From the NCBI GenBank assembly GCA_031553675.1, contig JAVBLF010000033.1, positions 1 through 51,265 of the forward strand: a DNA stretch of 51,265 bases, read 5' to 3'. Positions 42,001 through 49,912 of this stretch are shown piece by piece; position 1 is the stretch's first letter, and each line of letters opens with the position of its first letter. This DNA comes from JAVBLF01 sp031553675 (lineage in GTDB: Bacteria; Bacillota; Clostridia; Christensenellales; CALWSW01). Made by a program: the position numbers and the translations under genes. The notes under the pieces are model-generated. The model was given only the letters and a program-made list of their open reading frames with translations, was not told the origin of the DNA and ran no database searches.

Positions 42001-42993
42001 TCCGGTCGTGGCTTTGTCCATTGCGTAGCGGAACTGCTCACCGGACCAGATCTCGTAAACCGATCCAGACAACCATGGGATCATGGTTTCATTGCCGCGC
42101 AAGCTTGGGGCGGTCGCGTTCGGCGGGGCCGAACCGCTGGACGGGCCCCCACTCCAAGGCACCAAGCCTTCTAAAGAGGTGTTGGTCCATCGGAAGGTAT
42201 TGCGGCTCTTCATCCATTCCTGGTTGAGATAGTCGATCCAATACCCGGGAACGCTGCCGGAGGACAGATAGGGATTGGCCGTCGTCGGACTCCCGATCGT
42301 CGGAGCGTAGGTATTCATGATCGTGTTCATGTTGAGGTCGTTTGAGCCCGGCGCAGACGCGCCCAGGAGCTGCGCGGCGCGCATACCGACGGGCTCTCGC
42401 CATTCGGGTGGAAGGCTGTCGTCATCCGCTTCTTCCCCTTCTGGCGGAAGACTCTCCGCGGCGGGTTCTTCCCCGTTCGGCGGAAGGTCGATTTCAATTG
42501 GCTCTTCGCCGTCCGGTGGAAGATCGGGGTTGGTCGGTTCTTCGCCGTCTGGTGGAAGATCGGGGTTGGTCGGTTCTTCACCGGCTGGCGGAAGATCCAG
42601 ATCGGTCGGATCTTCGCCGACCGCCGGAGGATTCGATTCTTCCGGGTTGCCATTCGGATCCTGCGCTTGGAAAGGATCTTGCCCTTCTGGCAAATGGGGG
42701 TCTGGCTCCACACCGACCGCCGGTCCTTCGCCAGGGTATTCCCCTTCCGCCCAGGTCGTGGGGTCGGATCCACCGTCATATTCCGCATAACCCGAGAGAT
42801 CGGTCACTTCGCCGGTCTCTCCTTCGATAAGCTGTTCTGACGCTTCTCCGGTTGTGCCGTCAATGTCGAATATTTCGCCTTCGCTGAATTTTCCCTGCAA
42901 GGCTGAGAGCGCGATGATGCCAACGATCAATGCAAGCGAAAGCGTCAGCGCCAAAATCTTAAAATGTTTTCTCAGCTTCTGAATGATACTCAC
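39037..42993 (-). CDS. Giant secreted protein with Pro/Glu repeats and GLUG-like beta-helix repeats
   Basis: 1318 residues. An N-terminal hydrophobic signal or anchor (ILALTLSLALIVGIIALSAL) is followed by an acidic region with tandem 12-residue LPPDGEEPTNPD-type repeats (about residues 125-195). Residues about 310-670 form a right-handed beta-helix-like region: SGEQFRYAMDKATTGQTIKL, TGVTIDGNNKTI, then units such as TGGFEGYCAQTAYVNCYSSG with the GGF..NCYs pattern of GLUG repeats. The C-terminal 650 residues are unrecognised beta-rich domains with repeated Asn-rich phrases. No LPxTG-type anchor is seen. The start is GTG at 42993, the only start after an in-frame stop, with a poor ribosome binding site (GAGG 11 bases upstream). 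Adhesin-like function is inferred. Confidence 0.72.
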   Translation of the reverse strand: MSIIQKLRKHFKILALTLSLALIVGIIALSALQGKFSEGEIFDIDGTTGEASEQLIEGETGEVTDLSGYAEYDGGSDPTTWAEGEYPGEGPAVGVEPDPHLPEGQDPFQAQDPNGNPEESNPPAVGEDPTDLDLPPAGEEPTNPDLPPDGEEPTNPDLPPDGEEPIEIDLPPNGEEPAAESLPPEGEEADDDSLPPEWREPVGMRAAQLLGASAPGSNDLNMNTIMNTYAPTIGSPTTANPYLSSGSVPGYWIDYLNQEWMKSRNTFRWTNTSLEGLVPWSGGPSSGSAPPNATAPSLRGNETMIPWLSGSVYEIWSGEQFRYAMDKATTGQTIKLMRNLDLNGATENWSTGLPTLTGVTIDGNNKTIYNLGLYKSALIVTFKNGTVRDVTFKSAKLVTDGGRDCGLFIFFQGSTAEHVTIEDSLFFNNATSVGKNTAPLVAQPTNSNFDRIAIKNTDVYGINHVGGAIAIPNNCTITNSFAIDGVIISAGGHSGGFSSCNDYVCTIRNCFTNNKVFGAGQTGGFEGYCAQTAYVNCYSSGSVEGYEALGGFVALSSKRDNNTYSTFTNCYSTTIVGMRNGGSKLGGFVGNILVPTTFKNCYAAGEVGAIDTDVSPGRTTFKDVGGFYGTSSTTSSFTNCYYDKQTTAMREWASGSSQTVGGVNGVYTDDTNKNGTLYSGLDSDPGANGFLGFSSDQVPEWVMTKDGMYPQLNVFINASTFAPETRDLVRAFSQASVSTVHLDAWEKDFENNDLPTTSYDTVRDVTARFKMTSNARSRWQSDGVTSTVANITMPVLNLAQSNGVWYAGKFVPGTEWLEVDVTVNGSVGRRRLRIIPTMNLTAGASQTVPSTMLYDHADDVRFVYSTGPRMAMNPNDLTLGVYPDLPLSLSQVTFQSVVPPSFPTSDDLYSNVNIGHVAAGSTMETVISPVTSIDPTTGQLYTGAELPLRKAPTDPGLQDKWNGKRHFEAADADRYLLEYFWILPDGRYMRAAKTINVINAPLALKISVENADGTPNNWAMSIDAREKANPLSLATSDTDLITVDYQKPGVVSWKVNDPQKTQVLGFKIHTYGNQDDLFDLTKNGSLGGFQFQIPYTYRNELVNDPSYSYAPAHIVNKNYQITQDGNGVYHLAFDQTATNIRNESFPDMERSIEITLIVQADRDYIMHVRQVIVNRTTSVIALPQNGFIRMANYDALGTVKSITAATCLSGVGNVPYSDYLFGVSVPVEKFFQLYPILPQFYQYVGHDVSYVDGNASFGPGTSRSGKIIVDYRNGPEAWATIFLEPVTEEPHRYDWDTAINRFGKVDGVKLPPSPPVAP
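42405..42625 (-). repeat. Tandem 36-bp coding repeats (Pro/Glu-rich)
   Basis: Six to seven degenerate copies of a 36-bp unit encode LPPxGEEPxxxD. The central two copies (about 42500-42590) are almost identical, pointing to repeat-number variation. They form an extended acidic spacer between the membrane anchor and the folded part. Confidence 0.75.
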
Positions 42994-43096
42994 CCCCTGC
43001 GCTGCCTCGAGCGCAATGATACTCTTTGTACAGGAACCATTCTAATATGTTGGAGGCAAAAAGCACATAACGTATGTTACGATTATTTTTCATATT

Positions 43097-43126
43097 ATTA
43101 CAAAAGTACAGTATTGAATTTATCAA
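43097..43126 (-). promoter_or_regulatory. Candidate sigma-A promoter for the 42993 gene
   Basis: On the minus strand TTGATA, an 18-base spacer, then TGTAAT, about 105 bases before the start, in AT-rich DNA. A 10-base direct repeat, GAGTATCATT, lies around the start codon (once about 35 bases upstream and once at the start). Confidence 0.5.
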
Positions 43127-43185
43127 AGAGTGGAGAGGCAACGCCAGTATCTGTGGAAAAGATTCCCATGGAAGGGTCAGCAAAA

Positions 43186-43216
43186 AGCGAGGGTCAGTTA
43201 GCCCTCGCTTTTTTTT
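43186..43216. terminator. Terminator in the gap between the 44476 and 42993 genes
   Basis: AGCGAGGG (43186-43193), loop TCAGTTAG, CCCTCGCT (43202-43209), with TTTTTTTT on the plus side and TTTTT on the minus side. On the minus strand it would end the transcript of the gene whose stop is at 43358. Confidence 0.8.
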
Positions 43217-43357
43217 AATTTGTGTTAGCGGTCGATGTTTTCACAAAAAATGGAAATTTCGGAACGGAGCGGGGCGCTTACCTAAACCCCGAATGATCCT
43301 GCTTTGGGGATGCGCGACGCACTATCCACGTTTTGACACGTTTGCTGTGTTTTTGTT

Positions 43358-44476
43358 TCAGTACAAGCGGAAGATCGCATCGTTTTCGACGCCGTTGGGC
43401 CGCCAGTTGGCGCAGACGTATATCGTTCCGTTCGGGGTGATGCACATGTCTTGGATCGCATACATTGTCGTCGTCGCCAATCCGGCGTCGGAATGGATGA
43501 TTCTTTCCGGACTATAGGATTTGTTGTGCTGGATATTGTCGCTGAGGTCGACAACTTGGATCTGGTTGGCGCGCGCATGGTTTGGATCGTTGTATTTCGA
43601 GTTTACAACATAAAGTTTCTGTGTCGCGCCGTGATAGTAGATGTCCTGTCTGAGATAATCCCGAATGCGTGGCACCGAAAAGACTTTTTCGACCGAGATC
43701 TCGCCGTTTGCCTGCAAGGAAATGACGGCGAACAACTCCTTATATTCCGGGTACTCGTCCAGCCTTTTTTCCGTGCCAAATCCGCGCATGAGGAACTTGC
43801 CGGGGGCATAGCTCGAGATCGAGCGCACGTCCAGATCGATGTACGTCGTCGTGCCGATCGAGACATTCTTCATGACAAACTTTCGTTCGATGGTTCCCGT
43901 CAACGAAACCTCGAACACCTGCGAGCCTTGTCCGGGTTTTTTCATGGTGGCGATGATGAGCTTTCCATTGCTTAAGGTCATGCCGTTCAGATGGCCCGTC
44001 GTCTCGCAGACACTACCATCGCTGTTTTTCAATGGATAGGATGTCATGACGGGGGTCTTTGTGGTAAAGTTTTTGATTTTCTGCAAAACGGCATACTGGC
44101 CGAGCGAGCCGTCGTTTCGGATTTTGAGGCAATAGGCGTCGGAGCCGATGATTTCCAGCGCTGCCATGCTGTAACACGTTTTTCCCGGTGCAGCGGATTG
44201 GGTCGGCACATTGACGATGCTGGACTGGTTCATCGTCACTTCGACGGGCGCGATGGCAGCGGCGCTCTGGTTGGCCGTCGCATCGATGTAGGACTGTGCG
44301 ACGACCTCGGGATCCTCTTGCTCGACAAACTCGTTGAGGTCGCCATTCTGGTTTTGGCCCGCTGCGTCCTGTTCGCCTTCGACGGCGAAGACGGCGGGAC
44401 AGAGTGTGGCAATTGTGAGACAGAGAACGAGAATGAGGATGAGCTGCGATGGGATTCGCTTTCGTTTCATAAACAT
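43358..44476 (-). CDS. Secreted protein of unknown function (possible beta-propeller)
   Basis: 372 residues. Signal peptide RIPSQLILILVLCLTIATL with cleavage after VFA (AVEGEQ), the same AVEGE junction as in the 22431 protein. An acidic linker precedes a domain with repeating strand pairs: CYSMAALEIIGSDAYCLKIRNDG, LNGMTLSNGKLIIATMK, SYAPGKFLMRGFGTEKR, QKLYVVNSKYNDPN and MCITPNGTIYVCANWRP. These phrases look like propeller blades, but I do not recognise the family. The ATG at 44476 has AAGGGAG seven bases upstream, and a 23-codon reading frame with a strong ribosome binding site precedes it. It may belong with the neighbouring giant surface protein. Confidence 0.65.
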   Translation of the reverse strand: MFMKRKRIPSQLILILVLCLTIATLCPAVFAVEGEQDAAGQNQNGDLNEFVEQEDPEVVAQSYIDATANQSAAAIAPVEVTMNQSSIVNVPTQSAAPGKTCYSMAALEIIGSDAYCLKIRNDGSLGQYAVLQKIKNFTTKTPVMTSYPLKNSDGSVCETTGHLNGMTLSNGKLIIATMKKPGQGSQVFEVSLTGTIERKFVMKNVSIGTTTYIDLDVRSISSYAPGKFLMRGFGTEKRLDEYPEYKELFAVISLQANGEISVEKVFSVPRIRDYLRQDIYYHGATQKLYVVNSKYNDPNHARANQIQVVDLSDNIQHNKSYSPERIIHSDAGLATTTMYAIQDMCITPNGTIYVCANWRPNGVENDAIFRLY

Positions 44477-44489
44477 GATCAAACTCCCT

Positions 44490-44561
44490 TCATGTCAAAA
44501 CAACAAATGGAATCTTGCGGCGAACGGGGACACATGTGTCAGGCTGTGGCTTGTATCGCAT
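44490..44561 (-). CDS. Possible 23-residue leader peptide
   Basis: ATG 44561 is preceded by GGAGGTGATGG, the best ribosome binding site in this region. The frame encodes MRYKPQPDTCVPVRRKIPFV plus three residues and stops at TGA 44492-44490, next to the ribosome binding site of the secreted-protein gene. Translation of it could couple to or attenuate the next gene. There is no homology evidence. Confidence 0.3.
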   Translation of the reverse strand: MRYKPQPDTCVPVRRKIPFVVLT

Positions 44562-44608
44562 CCATCACCTCCAGTGAAAATCATAACATTGTTTTTTCAA
44601 TACAGCAT

Positions 44609-44637
44609 ATTAAAAATATATGCATACAGTATATCAA
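44609..44637 (-). promoter_or_regulatory. Candidate promoter for the 44476 gene
   Basis: On the minus strand TTGATA, a 17-base spacer, then TTTAAT, in a strongly AT-rich stretch. An inverted repeat GCATAT...ATATGC spans the -10 box. It would give a leader of about 120 bases that contains the small reading frame. Confidence 0.45.
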
Positions 44638-44639
44638 TG

Positions 44640-44969
44640 CTTTATTCGAATAGCAAGTATACAAATCGAAATGCCGTTTAGGAGATCGCCGGACGCCCCT
44701 GAACAGAGGCAACAACACCCCAACACAGGCGTTAAGCGCCTTGCGATGGGGCGAAGCTCATTCTTTGACTCGGTCTACAGTTTGTGTGATTTCGTTTGTG
44801 AATAGATAAACGCAAGCAATTTGTGTCGAAACGTTCTCGAAACAAGAATTGATGCCCGTGTAACGGAATCGGGCCTAGCCGCTGCGACGCGCTTCCCATA
44901 CAATGGGCGCAAAGGGGATTGAGATGCGCGCTCTCAAAACGCCCCCCTACACATAGAAGGAGGCGCAAG
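44640..44969. other. Divergent intergenic region before the DMT transporter gene
   Basis: No gene supported. A small hairpin GCCCG...CGGGC lies near 44850-44875. The best promoter guess for the plus-strand operon is weak (TTGACT near 44766 with TGATTT 16 bases on). Nothing else was recognised. Confidence 0.4.
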
Positions 44970-46001
44970 ATGAAAAACATGAAAAAGGGCACGCTCTACG
45001 GGGTGTTGTCCGGTGTTACCTGGGCCATCAACGCATTGCTGTTGTATAACGTCCTCAATCTGTATGTCGCCAGCAAGGGAGACACAAACTCATTCACCGG
45101 ATGGATGTTCGTGATCACCTGCGCCCTCGTGATTGCACTCGTCGACTCCTGCATGGCCTTCATTTCTGAACTCATCATACTGGCCAGGATGAAAAAACTG
45201 GGCGAATTCTGGCACACCCTTATGAGCAAAGACTCGGTCGCCGTCCTGCCGGCCGCCGTGTGTTCCGGCATATTCGGCGCCGTTCCCTACGTCATCGCGA
45301 GCAGCTACAATTCCCCCTTGGCGCTCACGCTCTCCACGGCGTTTCCGGCCATCGGCGCGCTCGTGGCCGTCGTTTGGTTCAAGGAAAAACTGACGAAATT
45401 TAAATTCCTGGGCATCTTGATCACCATCATCGGCGTCGCCGTCATGACAGGCTTTGGCGAGCCCGTTCCGTGGTTCGTCTACATGATCGCGCTCGTTCCC
45501 GCTTTTGGCTATGCCTTCGAAGGGTTGTTCGGCTACAACGCCATGCGAGGCGACATCCACCCCGAAGTCACGACGGTCATGCGCCGCGTGTACTTCATCA
45601 TTCTGTTCACGATCATGATCCTCATCTGCTCCCTTATCACCCGAGATTTCGGTTACATATTCGACCTGATCGGGAGTTTCGAGATGAACGCCGAAGTCTT
45701 CCCGGCCTTCACCGGCCTCGTGGGGAACAAGGCAGCGATTTGGATCATCCTCTTCATCGGATCCGCCAACTCCGCGCTCTCCTACGCGGTCTGGTATTTC
45801 TCCATGGTGTACGGCGGCGTCGGCACGGCCCAGGCGCTGAACATTACCTATTCGGCCTTCCTCGTGGTCTTCCTCATGCTCCCGCCGTTCCGGGTCATGC
45901 CCGGCGTCGGCACCATCCTGGGCGTCGTCGTCATCATCATCGGCGCGCTGATCGTGTCCTACGAAAGCATCAAAGCCGACCGAGAAAGCGCGGGCAGTTG
46001 A
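44970..46001 (+). CDS. DMT/EamA superfamily transporter
   Basis: 343 residues and about ten membrane helices in two halves (GTLYGVLSGVTWAINALLLYNVL, then FPAIGALVAVVWFKEKLTKFKFLGILITIIGVAVM ending the first EamA unit; the second ends PGVGTILGVVVIIIGALIVSYE). Helices 3 and 4 of each half show the EamA pattern. Substrates of this superfamily range from amino acids to quaternary amines and sugars; here the neighbours (a choline-kinase-like phosphotransferase and an MttB-family methyltransferase) suggest a methylated amine. I chose the ATG at 44970 with GAAGGAGG upstream; an in-frame upstream start at 44919 precedes that site. It is first in a three-gene plus-strand operon. Confidence 0.85.
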   Translation: MKNMKKGTLYGVLSGVTWAINALLLYNVLNLYVASKGDTNSFTGWMFVITCALVIALVDSCMAFISELIILARMKKLGEFWHTLMSKDSVAVLPAAVCSGIFGAVPYVIASSYNSPLALTLSTAFPAIGALVAVVWFKEKLTKFKFLGILITIIGVAVMTGFGEPVPWFVYMIALVPAFGYAFEGLFGYNAMRGDIHPEVTTVMRRVYFIILFTIMILICSLITRDFGYIFDLIGSFEMNAEVFPAFTGLVGNKAAIWIILFIGSANSALSYAVWYFSMVYGGVGTAQALNITYSAFLVVFLMLPPFRVMPGVGTILGVVVIIIGALIVSYESIKADRESAGS

Positions 46002-46083
46002 AGCTCGGCAAGTGTTTGCATCACAACGTGTGTTTAAAAACCCCGAAATTTTGTTGCTAGCAATCTGAAAGGTGGTCAGAAAC

Positions 46084-47355
46084 ATGGCAGAAAAATTCGT
46101 TACCATCCACACCGAAGACATGCTCAACTACAAGAAGTCCTCGACATCCGAATTGGGTGCCGCCTACGTCAAGGCGCTCCAACAGCTCGACGGGGCGACC
46201 GAACTTTGCGATGACGCGAAGGAGCACTACTACTTCACGCTGATCTCGGAGATCCTGGAGAAAAACTACGACATCGGCAAACTTTCGGAGCTGTATCAGA
46301 TCTTTGGCGGCTACATCAACACGACCTTCGGCATTTACACCATCAAGGACGGCGAGCGCCAGACCTGGCTCTTCCGCATGTACAAACGGGGCAAAGATCT
46401 CGATTCCCTGATCTTTGAACACCGTCTGCTTCGGCACGCGCGGGAGAACGGCTTCAGCTTTGGCGCGGCGCCCATCGACAACAAGGACGGCCTGACCTAC
46501 TGCCGCGAAAAAGTCGTCTTGACCGACGGCGAAGACGACTATCTTTTCGCCGTGTTCAACTACGTCGACGGCGATGTGCGCTACAATTGGATCCCCAACT
46601 GGGCGGAAGAAGGCTTGCAAGACGCGACGATCGTTTCGGCCGCGCGCTGCATGGCGGAATTCCACAGCTCGACGAACGACTTCGACCCCCAGGGCCTGCA
46701 CGGCGACAACATCATGGACAGCGAAGACAGCCCCTGCAACGAATTGATCGGAAAGTTTCCCAAGACGCTACAGGGCTACCGCAAAGTCTACACCGAAGCG
46801 GGCCTCGACAACGTGTTTACGGAGTACTTCGACTCGGTCTGGGATCTCTTCAATAAAATGTGTACCCTGTCCTACATCCCGCCCGAAGACTACGCCCAAA
46901 TGCAGATCAACCCCTGTCATTGCGATTTCCATGCCGGCAATTTTAAATACCTTCCCGACGGCACGATCTGCGGAAGCTTCGACTACGACATGGCCAAGTT
47001 CGATTCCCGCCTCTTCGAAATCGGCCTTGCCATGCACTATGTATTTGCATCCTGGAAGATGCCCACAAAGGGCGCGATCCGCCTCGATCGCATGGAACGC
47101 TTCATCCGGCTCTACGACGAAGAAATCGTGAAAATCGGCAAGATCCCGCCGCTCTCCGATTTGGAAAAGAGCTATCTCTACGAAGCGCTCGTCCAGGGCA
47201 CGGCCTATGTCTACGGCTGGACCACATCCGCCGTGGTCTACGACACCACCCTCAACCCCCACGAGTACCTCTACTATTCGCAGCACTTCGTTGCCTGCAT
47301 GCAATGGCTCGAAGCACACGAAACCGAGATACGCGAGCTTGCCAAACGGCTGTAA
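46084..47355 (+). CDS. APH/choline-kinase-like phosphotransferase
   Basis: 423 residues. The kinase-like fold is shown by the Brenner motif HCDFHAGN near residues 278-286 (catalytic Asp and Mg-binding Asn) and GSFDYDMAKFDSRLFEIG near 297-315 (the DFD-equivalent Asp). The N-lobe has FGIYTIKDGERQTWLFRMYKRGKD with a candidate ATP-binding Lys. Family members phosphorylate hydroxyls of choline, ethanolamine, homoserine, sugars or aminoglycosides. Its genomic setting fits a small-molecule kinase better than a resistance gene. The ATG at 46084 with AAAGGTGG upstream is preferred over the in-frame GTG at 46072. It lies 82 bases after the transporter and 48 bases before the methyltransferase gene. Confidence 0.82.
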   Translation: MAEKFVTIHTEDMLNYKKSSTSELGAAYVKALQQLDGATELCDDAKEHYYFTLISEILEKNYDIGKLSELYQIFGGYINTTFGIYTIKDGERQTWLFRMYKRGKDLDSLIFEHRLLRHARENGFSFGAAPIDNKDGLTYCREKVVLTDGEDDYLFAVFNYVDGDVRYNWIPNWAEEGLQDATIVSAARCMAEFHSSTNDFDPQGLHGDNIMDSEDSPCNELIGKFPKTLQGYRKVYTEAGLDNVFTEYFDSVWDLFNKMCTLSYIPPEDYAQMQINPCHCDFHAGNFKYLPDGTICGSFDYDMAKFDSRLFEIGLAMHYVFASWKMPTKGAIRLDRMERFIRLYDEEIVKIGKIPPLSDLEKSYLYEALVQGTAYVYGWTTSAVVYDTTLNPHEYLYYSQHFVACMQWLEAHETEIRELAKRL

Positions 47356-47403
47356 TGGCCGCCCACGCAAGAAGAAGCATCGACACCTTTAGGAGGTAGC
47401 ACG

Positions 47404-48837
47404 ATGAATTTGGCAGGACAGGTACAAACCCTGAGCAAAGACGAGATGCAGCGCGTACACGACAGCGCGTGTAAGCTGCTGTCCGACAAAGGTATGGTGT
47501 TCGAGTCAGCGGACGCCCGCGATCTGCTTCAGAAACACGGCTGCACGGTCGAAGGGGAAACCGTTCGCATCCCCAAAGACTTGGTTGAGGCCAGCATGCG
47601 CCAGTGCCCGAGCACCTTTGTGCTCGAAGCGCTTGACCCGAAATACAACGTGACCGTCGGCGACGGTATCCTCATTCATCCCGCAGGCGGCGAAGTTTTC
47701 GTCCTCGATCACGACGGCACCCGGCGCTCGCCCACGATGAAGGATTGCGGCAACCTCCAGACGCTGTATCAGCATTGCGAAAACGTCAACATCGGCGGTT
47801 TCCAGCCGCTGAGCCCCAATGACGTTCCCGAACGGATGAAAGGGCTCTACCTCACGCTCAACGCCATGCAAAAATGCGCCAAGCCCATCTTGAGCCCGAT
47901 GGAGCTGGAGACGATCCAGAAAAAAGAAGAAGTCCTCCGCCTGTACAACATGGCATTCGGCAAGGACGACTACCTCGACAATCACTATGTCACCTGGCAC
48001 GCCGTTTGCCCGAACTCGCCTTACGTCATTTCGGAATTCGCCTGCGATGGCATCAAAGTCTACGCGGAACACAACCAACCCGTGCTCGTGGTATCTGCCC
48101 CCATGAACGGCATCACCTCGCCGATCTACCTGATCTCCACGGTCATTCTCTCGATCGCAGAAATGCTGGCGTGCGCCGTCTACGCGCAGTTGATCAAGCC
48201 TGGCGTGCCTGTGATCATGTCGGCTTCGCTGACCTATGGCAACCTGCGTTACGCCTCCTGGGAATGCGCCAGCCCCGACACGGCTACCATGCTGGCCACC
48301 TCGATCCAGATGTTCAAGAACTACTACCACCTGCCCGCGCGCGCCCAAACCGGCGTCACGAGCTCGAAGATCTGCGACTACCAGGCCGGCATGGAAACCA
48401 TGCAGAGCTTCCTGTTCTCGGCGCTGGCTGGCGTCAACTTGACCAGCCAGACGGTCAGCTCGCTTGCGGGACTTTTGACCTCCTCCCTCGAAAAAACCAT
48501 ACTGGACGACGAACTCATCAGCCGCGTCCGCTGGATGGTCGAGGGCATTCGCCTCGACGAAGAACAGTGGGATCTGACCGAACTGCTCGAAGCCAAGCCC
48601 GGACAAGACTTCCTGATGGCCGACAGCACGATCGAGCACATGCGCGATTTCTGGCAGCCGACGGTGTCCGACTGGCGCAGCATCGAAGCCTGGGAAGACG
48701 CGGGCAAAAAGGATGTCACGCAGATGGCGCACGAAAAAGTCCGCAGCATACTCGAAAACGCCCCCGAATCGCTGCTGGACAGCGCATTGGAACAAGACCT
48801 CACCGGCTACATCAAGAGCGTCGAAAAAAACGCATAA
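47404..48837 (+). CDS. MttB superfamily (trimethylamine-methyltransferase-like) methyltransferase, non-pyrrolysine
   Basis: 477 residues, the usual length of MttB-family TIM-barrel methyltransferases (PF06253). Family features are SACKLLSDKGMVFESADARDLLQKHGC near the N-terminus, VRIPKDLVEASMRQCP, FVLDHDGTRRSPTMKDCGNL and SSKICDYQAGMETMQSFLFSALAGVNL. The frame contains no TAG, so it is one of the pyrrolysine-free homologs, of which characterised members demethylate glycine betaine, proline betaine, carnitine or related quaternary amines and pass the methyl group to a corrinoid protein. No corrinoid protein or MtqA-type partner is in the window. TTAGGAGG precedes the start. The substrate is not assignable from sequence. 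Confidence 0.88.
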   Translation: MNLAGQVQTLSKDEMQRVHDSACKLLSDKGMVFESADARDLLQKHGCTVEGETVRIPKDLVEASMRQCPSTFVLEALDPKYNVTVGDGILIHPAGGEVFVLDHDGTRRSPTMKDCGNLQTLYQHCENVNIGGFQPLSPNDVPERMKGLYLTLNAMQKCAKPILSPMELETIQKKEEVLRLYNMAFGKDDYLDNHYVTWHAVCPNSPYVISEFACDGIKVYAEHNQPVLVVSAPMNGITSPIYLISTVILSIAEMLACAVYAQLIKPGVPVIMSASLTYGNLRYASWECASPDTATMLATSIQMFKNYYHLPARAQTGVTSSKICDYQAGMETMQSFLFSALAGVNLTSQTVSSLAGLLTSSLEKTILDDELISRVRWMVEGIRLDEEQWDLTELLEAKPGQDFLMADSTIEHMRDFWQPTVSDWRSIEAWEDAGKKDVTQMAHEKVRSILENAPESLLDSALEQDLTGYIKSVEKNA

Positions 48838-48853
48838 GCGTCACGCGCAACAG

Positions 48854-48883
48854 AACAGCGCCCCCAAATCGAGGGGCGCTGTT
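48854..48883. terminator. Bidirectional terminator between convergent genes
   Basis: AACAGCGCCCC (48854-48864), 8-base loop, GGGGCGCTGTT (48873-48883), a perfect 11-bp stem between the mttB-like gene and the convergent secreted-protein gene. The T-run is short on both strands. Confidence 0.75.
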
Positions 48884-48894
48884 TGCATCGTGGT

Positions 48895-49668
48895 TTATCC
48901 GAATGCGACTTGGGTTCCGTCAAAGGTCAGAGCTTCGTTGGCCGAGGGGAAGGTGAACGCCGCCTGCGAAATATAGGGGCTCTTGACGCGGTTCTTCTGC
49001 AATTGGGCTTCCGTCATGGTCGTTTTGACCATGTAGAGGGTTTCATTGCCCAGCATGATGCGGTAGACGTCGAAGGTCGAAGCGCCTTTGGGTGCGAGCA
49101 CATCGTCTTTGCAGATTGCGTACTGAATGAAGTAGAACACTTCGCCCGCCGCGACATCGAGCGCGCCGATCTTGCGGTCGTATTTCGTGATGTCCCAGTT
49201 CTTGTAGTACCGTTCGTAGTCGATTTTGGCGTCGGTGAAGGGGTTGATGTAGTAATCGACGTAGAAGCGCCCCGCCCGGAGGTTATATCCGCCTTTGACG
49301 CGCGCTTCATTGCGGTCGTACAGGTTGCGGAAGAATCCGAAGCGATCCGCGTCGCGAAGGGCGTCCTGGTAGAAGACGTCGCTCGCAGGCGAGCCGTTCT
49401 TTTTGCTCTGTTGCAGCCCTTCGGCCTGCGTAAAGGATTCCAGAGCAATCGTGGATTCTTCGATGGCCGAAGCGAGTACGTCCAGCCAAGGCGTGGCGTC
49501 TTCCTCTGCAAGTGGCGTCAGCTTGGCGAGCACAGCGTCGTATTGGGCCTTGAGACGCGTATGCTGATCGGCTGGCTTGACGGCGGCGAGAGCGCTTTGG
49601 GCGAGCGCCAGTACCATAAGCACACACAACATGGCGCTGATCAAGCGCGACAGACGTTGCTTTTTCAT
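48895..49668 (-). CDS. Secreted protein of unknown function
   Basis: 257 residues. The signal peptide MKKQRLSRLISAMLCVLMVL ends at SALA-AVKPAD. The mature protein starts with a helical part (residues about 30-95, KAQYDAVLAKLTPLAEEDATPW) followed by a Tyr-rich mixed domain (RFYVDYYINPFTDAKIDYERYYKNWDITKYDRKIGALDVAAGEVFYFIQYAIC) and a strand-rich end. I do not recognise the family. AAGGAGGAAAAGA precedes the start, and a TATAAT box lies 83 bases upstream. It is monocistronic, and no wall-anchoring signal is seen. Confidence 0.75.
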   Translation of the reverse strand: MKKQRLSRLISAMLCVLMVLALAQSALAAVKPADQHTRLKAQYDAVLAKLTPLAEEDATPWLDVLASAIEESTIALESFTQAEGLQQSKKNGSPASDVFYQDALRDADRFGFFRNLYDRNEARVKGGYNLRAGRFYVDYYINPFTDAKIDYERYYKNWDITKYDRKIGALDVAAGEVFYFIQYAICKDDVLAPKGASTFDVYRIMLGNETLYMVKTTMTEAQLQKNRVKSPYISQAAFTFPSANEALTFDGTQVAFG

Positions 49669-49750
49669 TCTTTTCCTCCTTATTTTGTTGGAAATCGAAG
49701 AGAGAAAAGAGTCGAGATGTCGACGCGTTTTTGCGCGATATGATAATTCA

Positions 49751-49779
49751 ATTATACATCGGCAGGGTAGGGATTAACA
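49751..49779 (-). promoter_or_regulatory. Promoter of the 49668 secreted-protein gene
   Basis: On the minus strand TGTTAA, a 17-base spacer and a perfect TATAAT, about 83 bases before the start codon. The -10 box sits in a small inverted repeat (TGATAATT...AATTATACA). Confidence 0.55.
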
Positions 49780-49877
49780 GCTGCAACATCTCGATTTTAG
49801 CATCACAATAACGCGTTACAGCGCAGCAGTACAGGGCATTTCTTCGCCATTTCGCATCCTCTGCGCTCCCAAAAAGA

Positions 49878-49912
49878 CAAAGGACTCATCGATTTTTCGA
49901 TGAGCCCTTTTC
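49878..49912. terminator. Hairpin terminator overlapping the small gene end
   Basis: GGACTCATCGA (49882-49892) pairs with TCGATGAGCCC (49897-49907) with one mismatch, flanked by AAA/TTT. Both strands have T-rich tails (CCCTTTTCG on plus, CCTTTGTCTTTTTGG on minus). It would end the small minus-strand gene whose stop codon lies in the stem. Confidence 0.6.

Noticed and set aside
46084..47355. Aminoglycoside resistance gene
   Set aside because: The fold is shared with APH enzymes, but the operon with a DMT transporter and an MttB-like enzyme points to metabolism.
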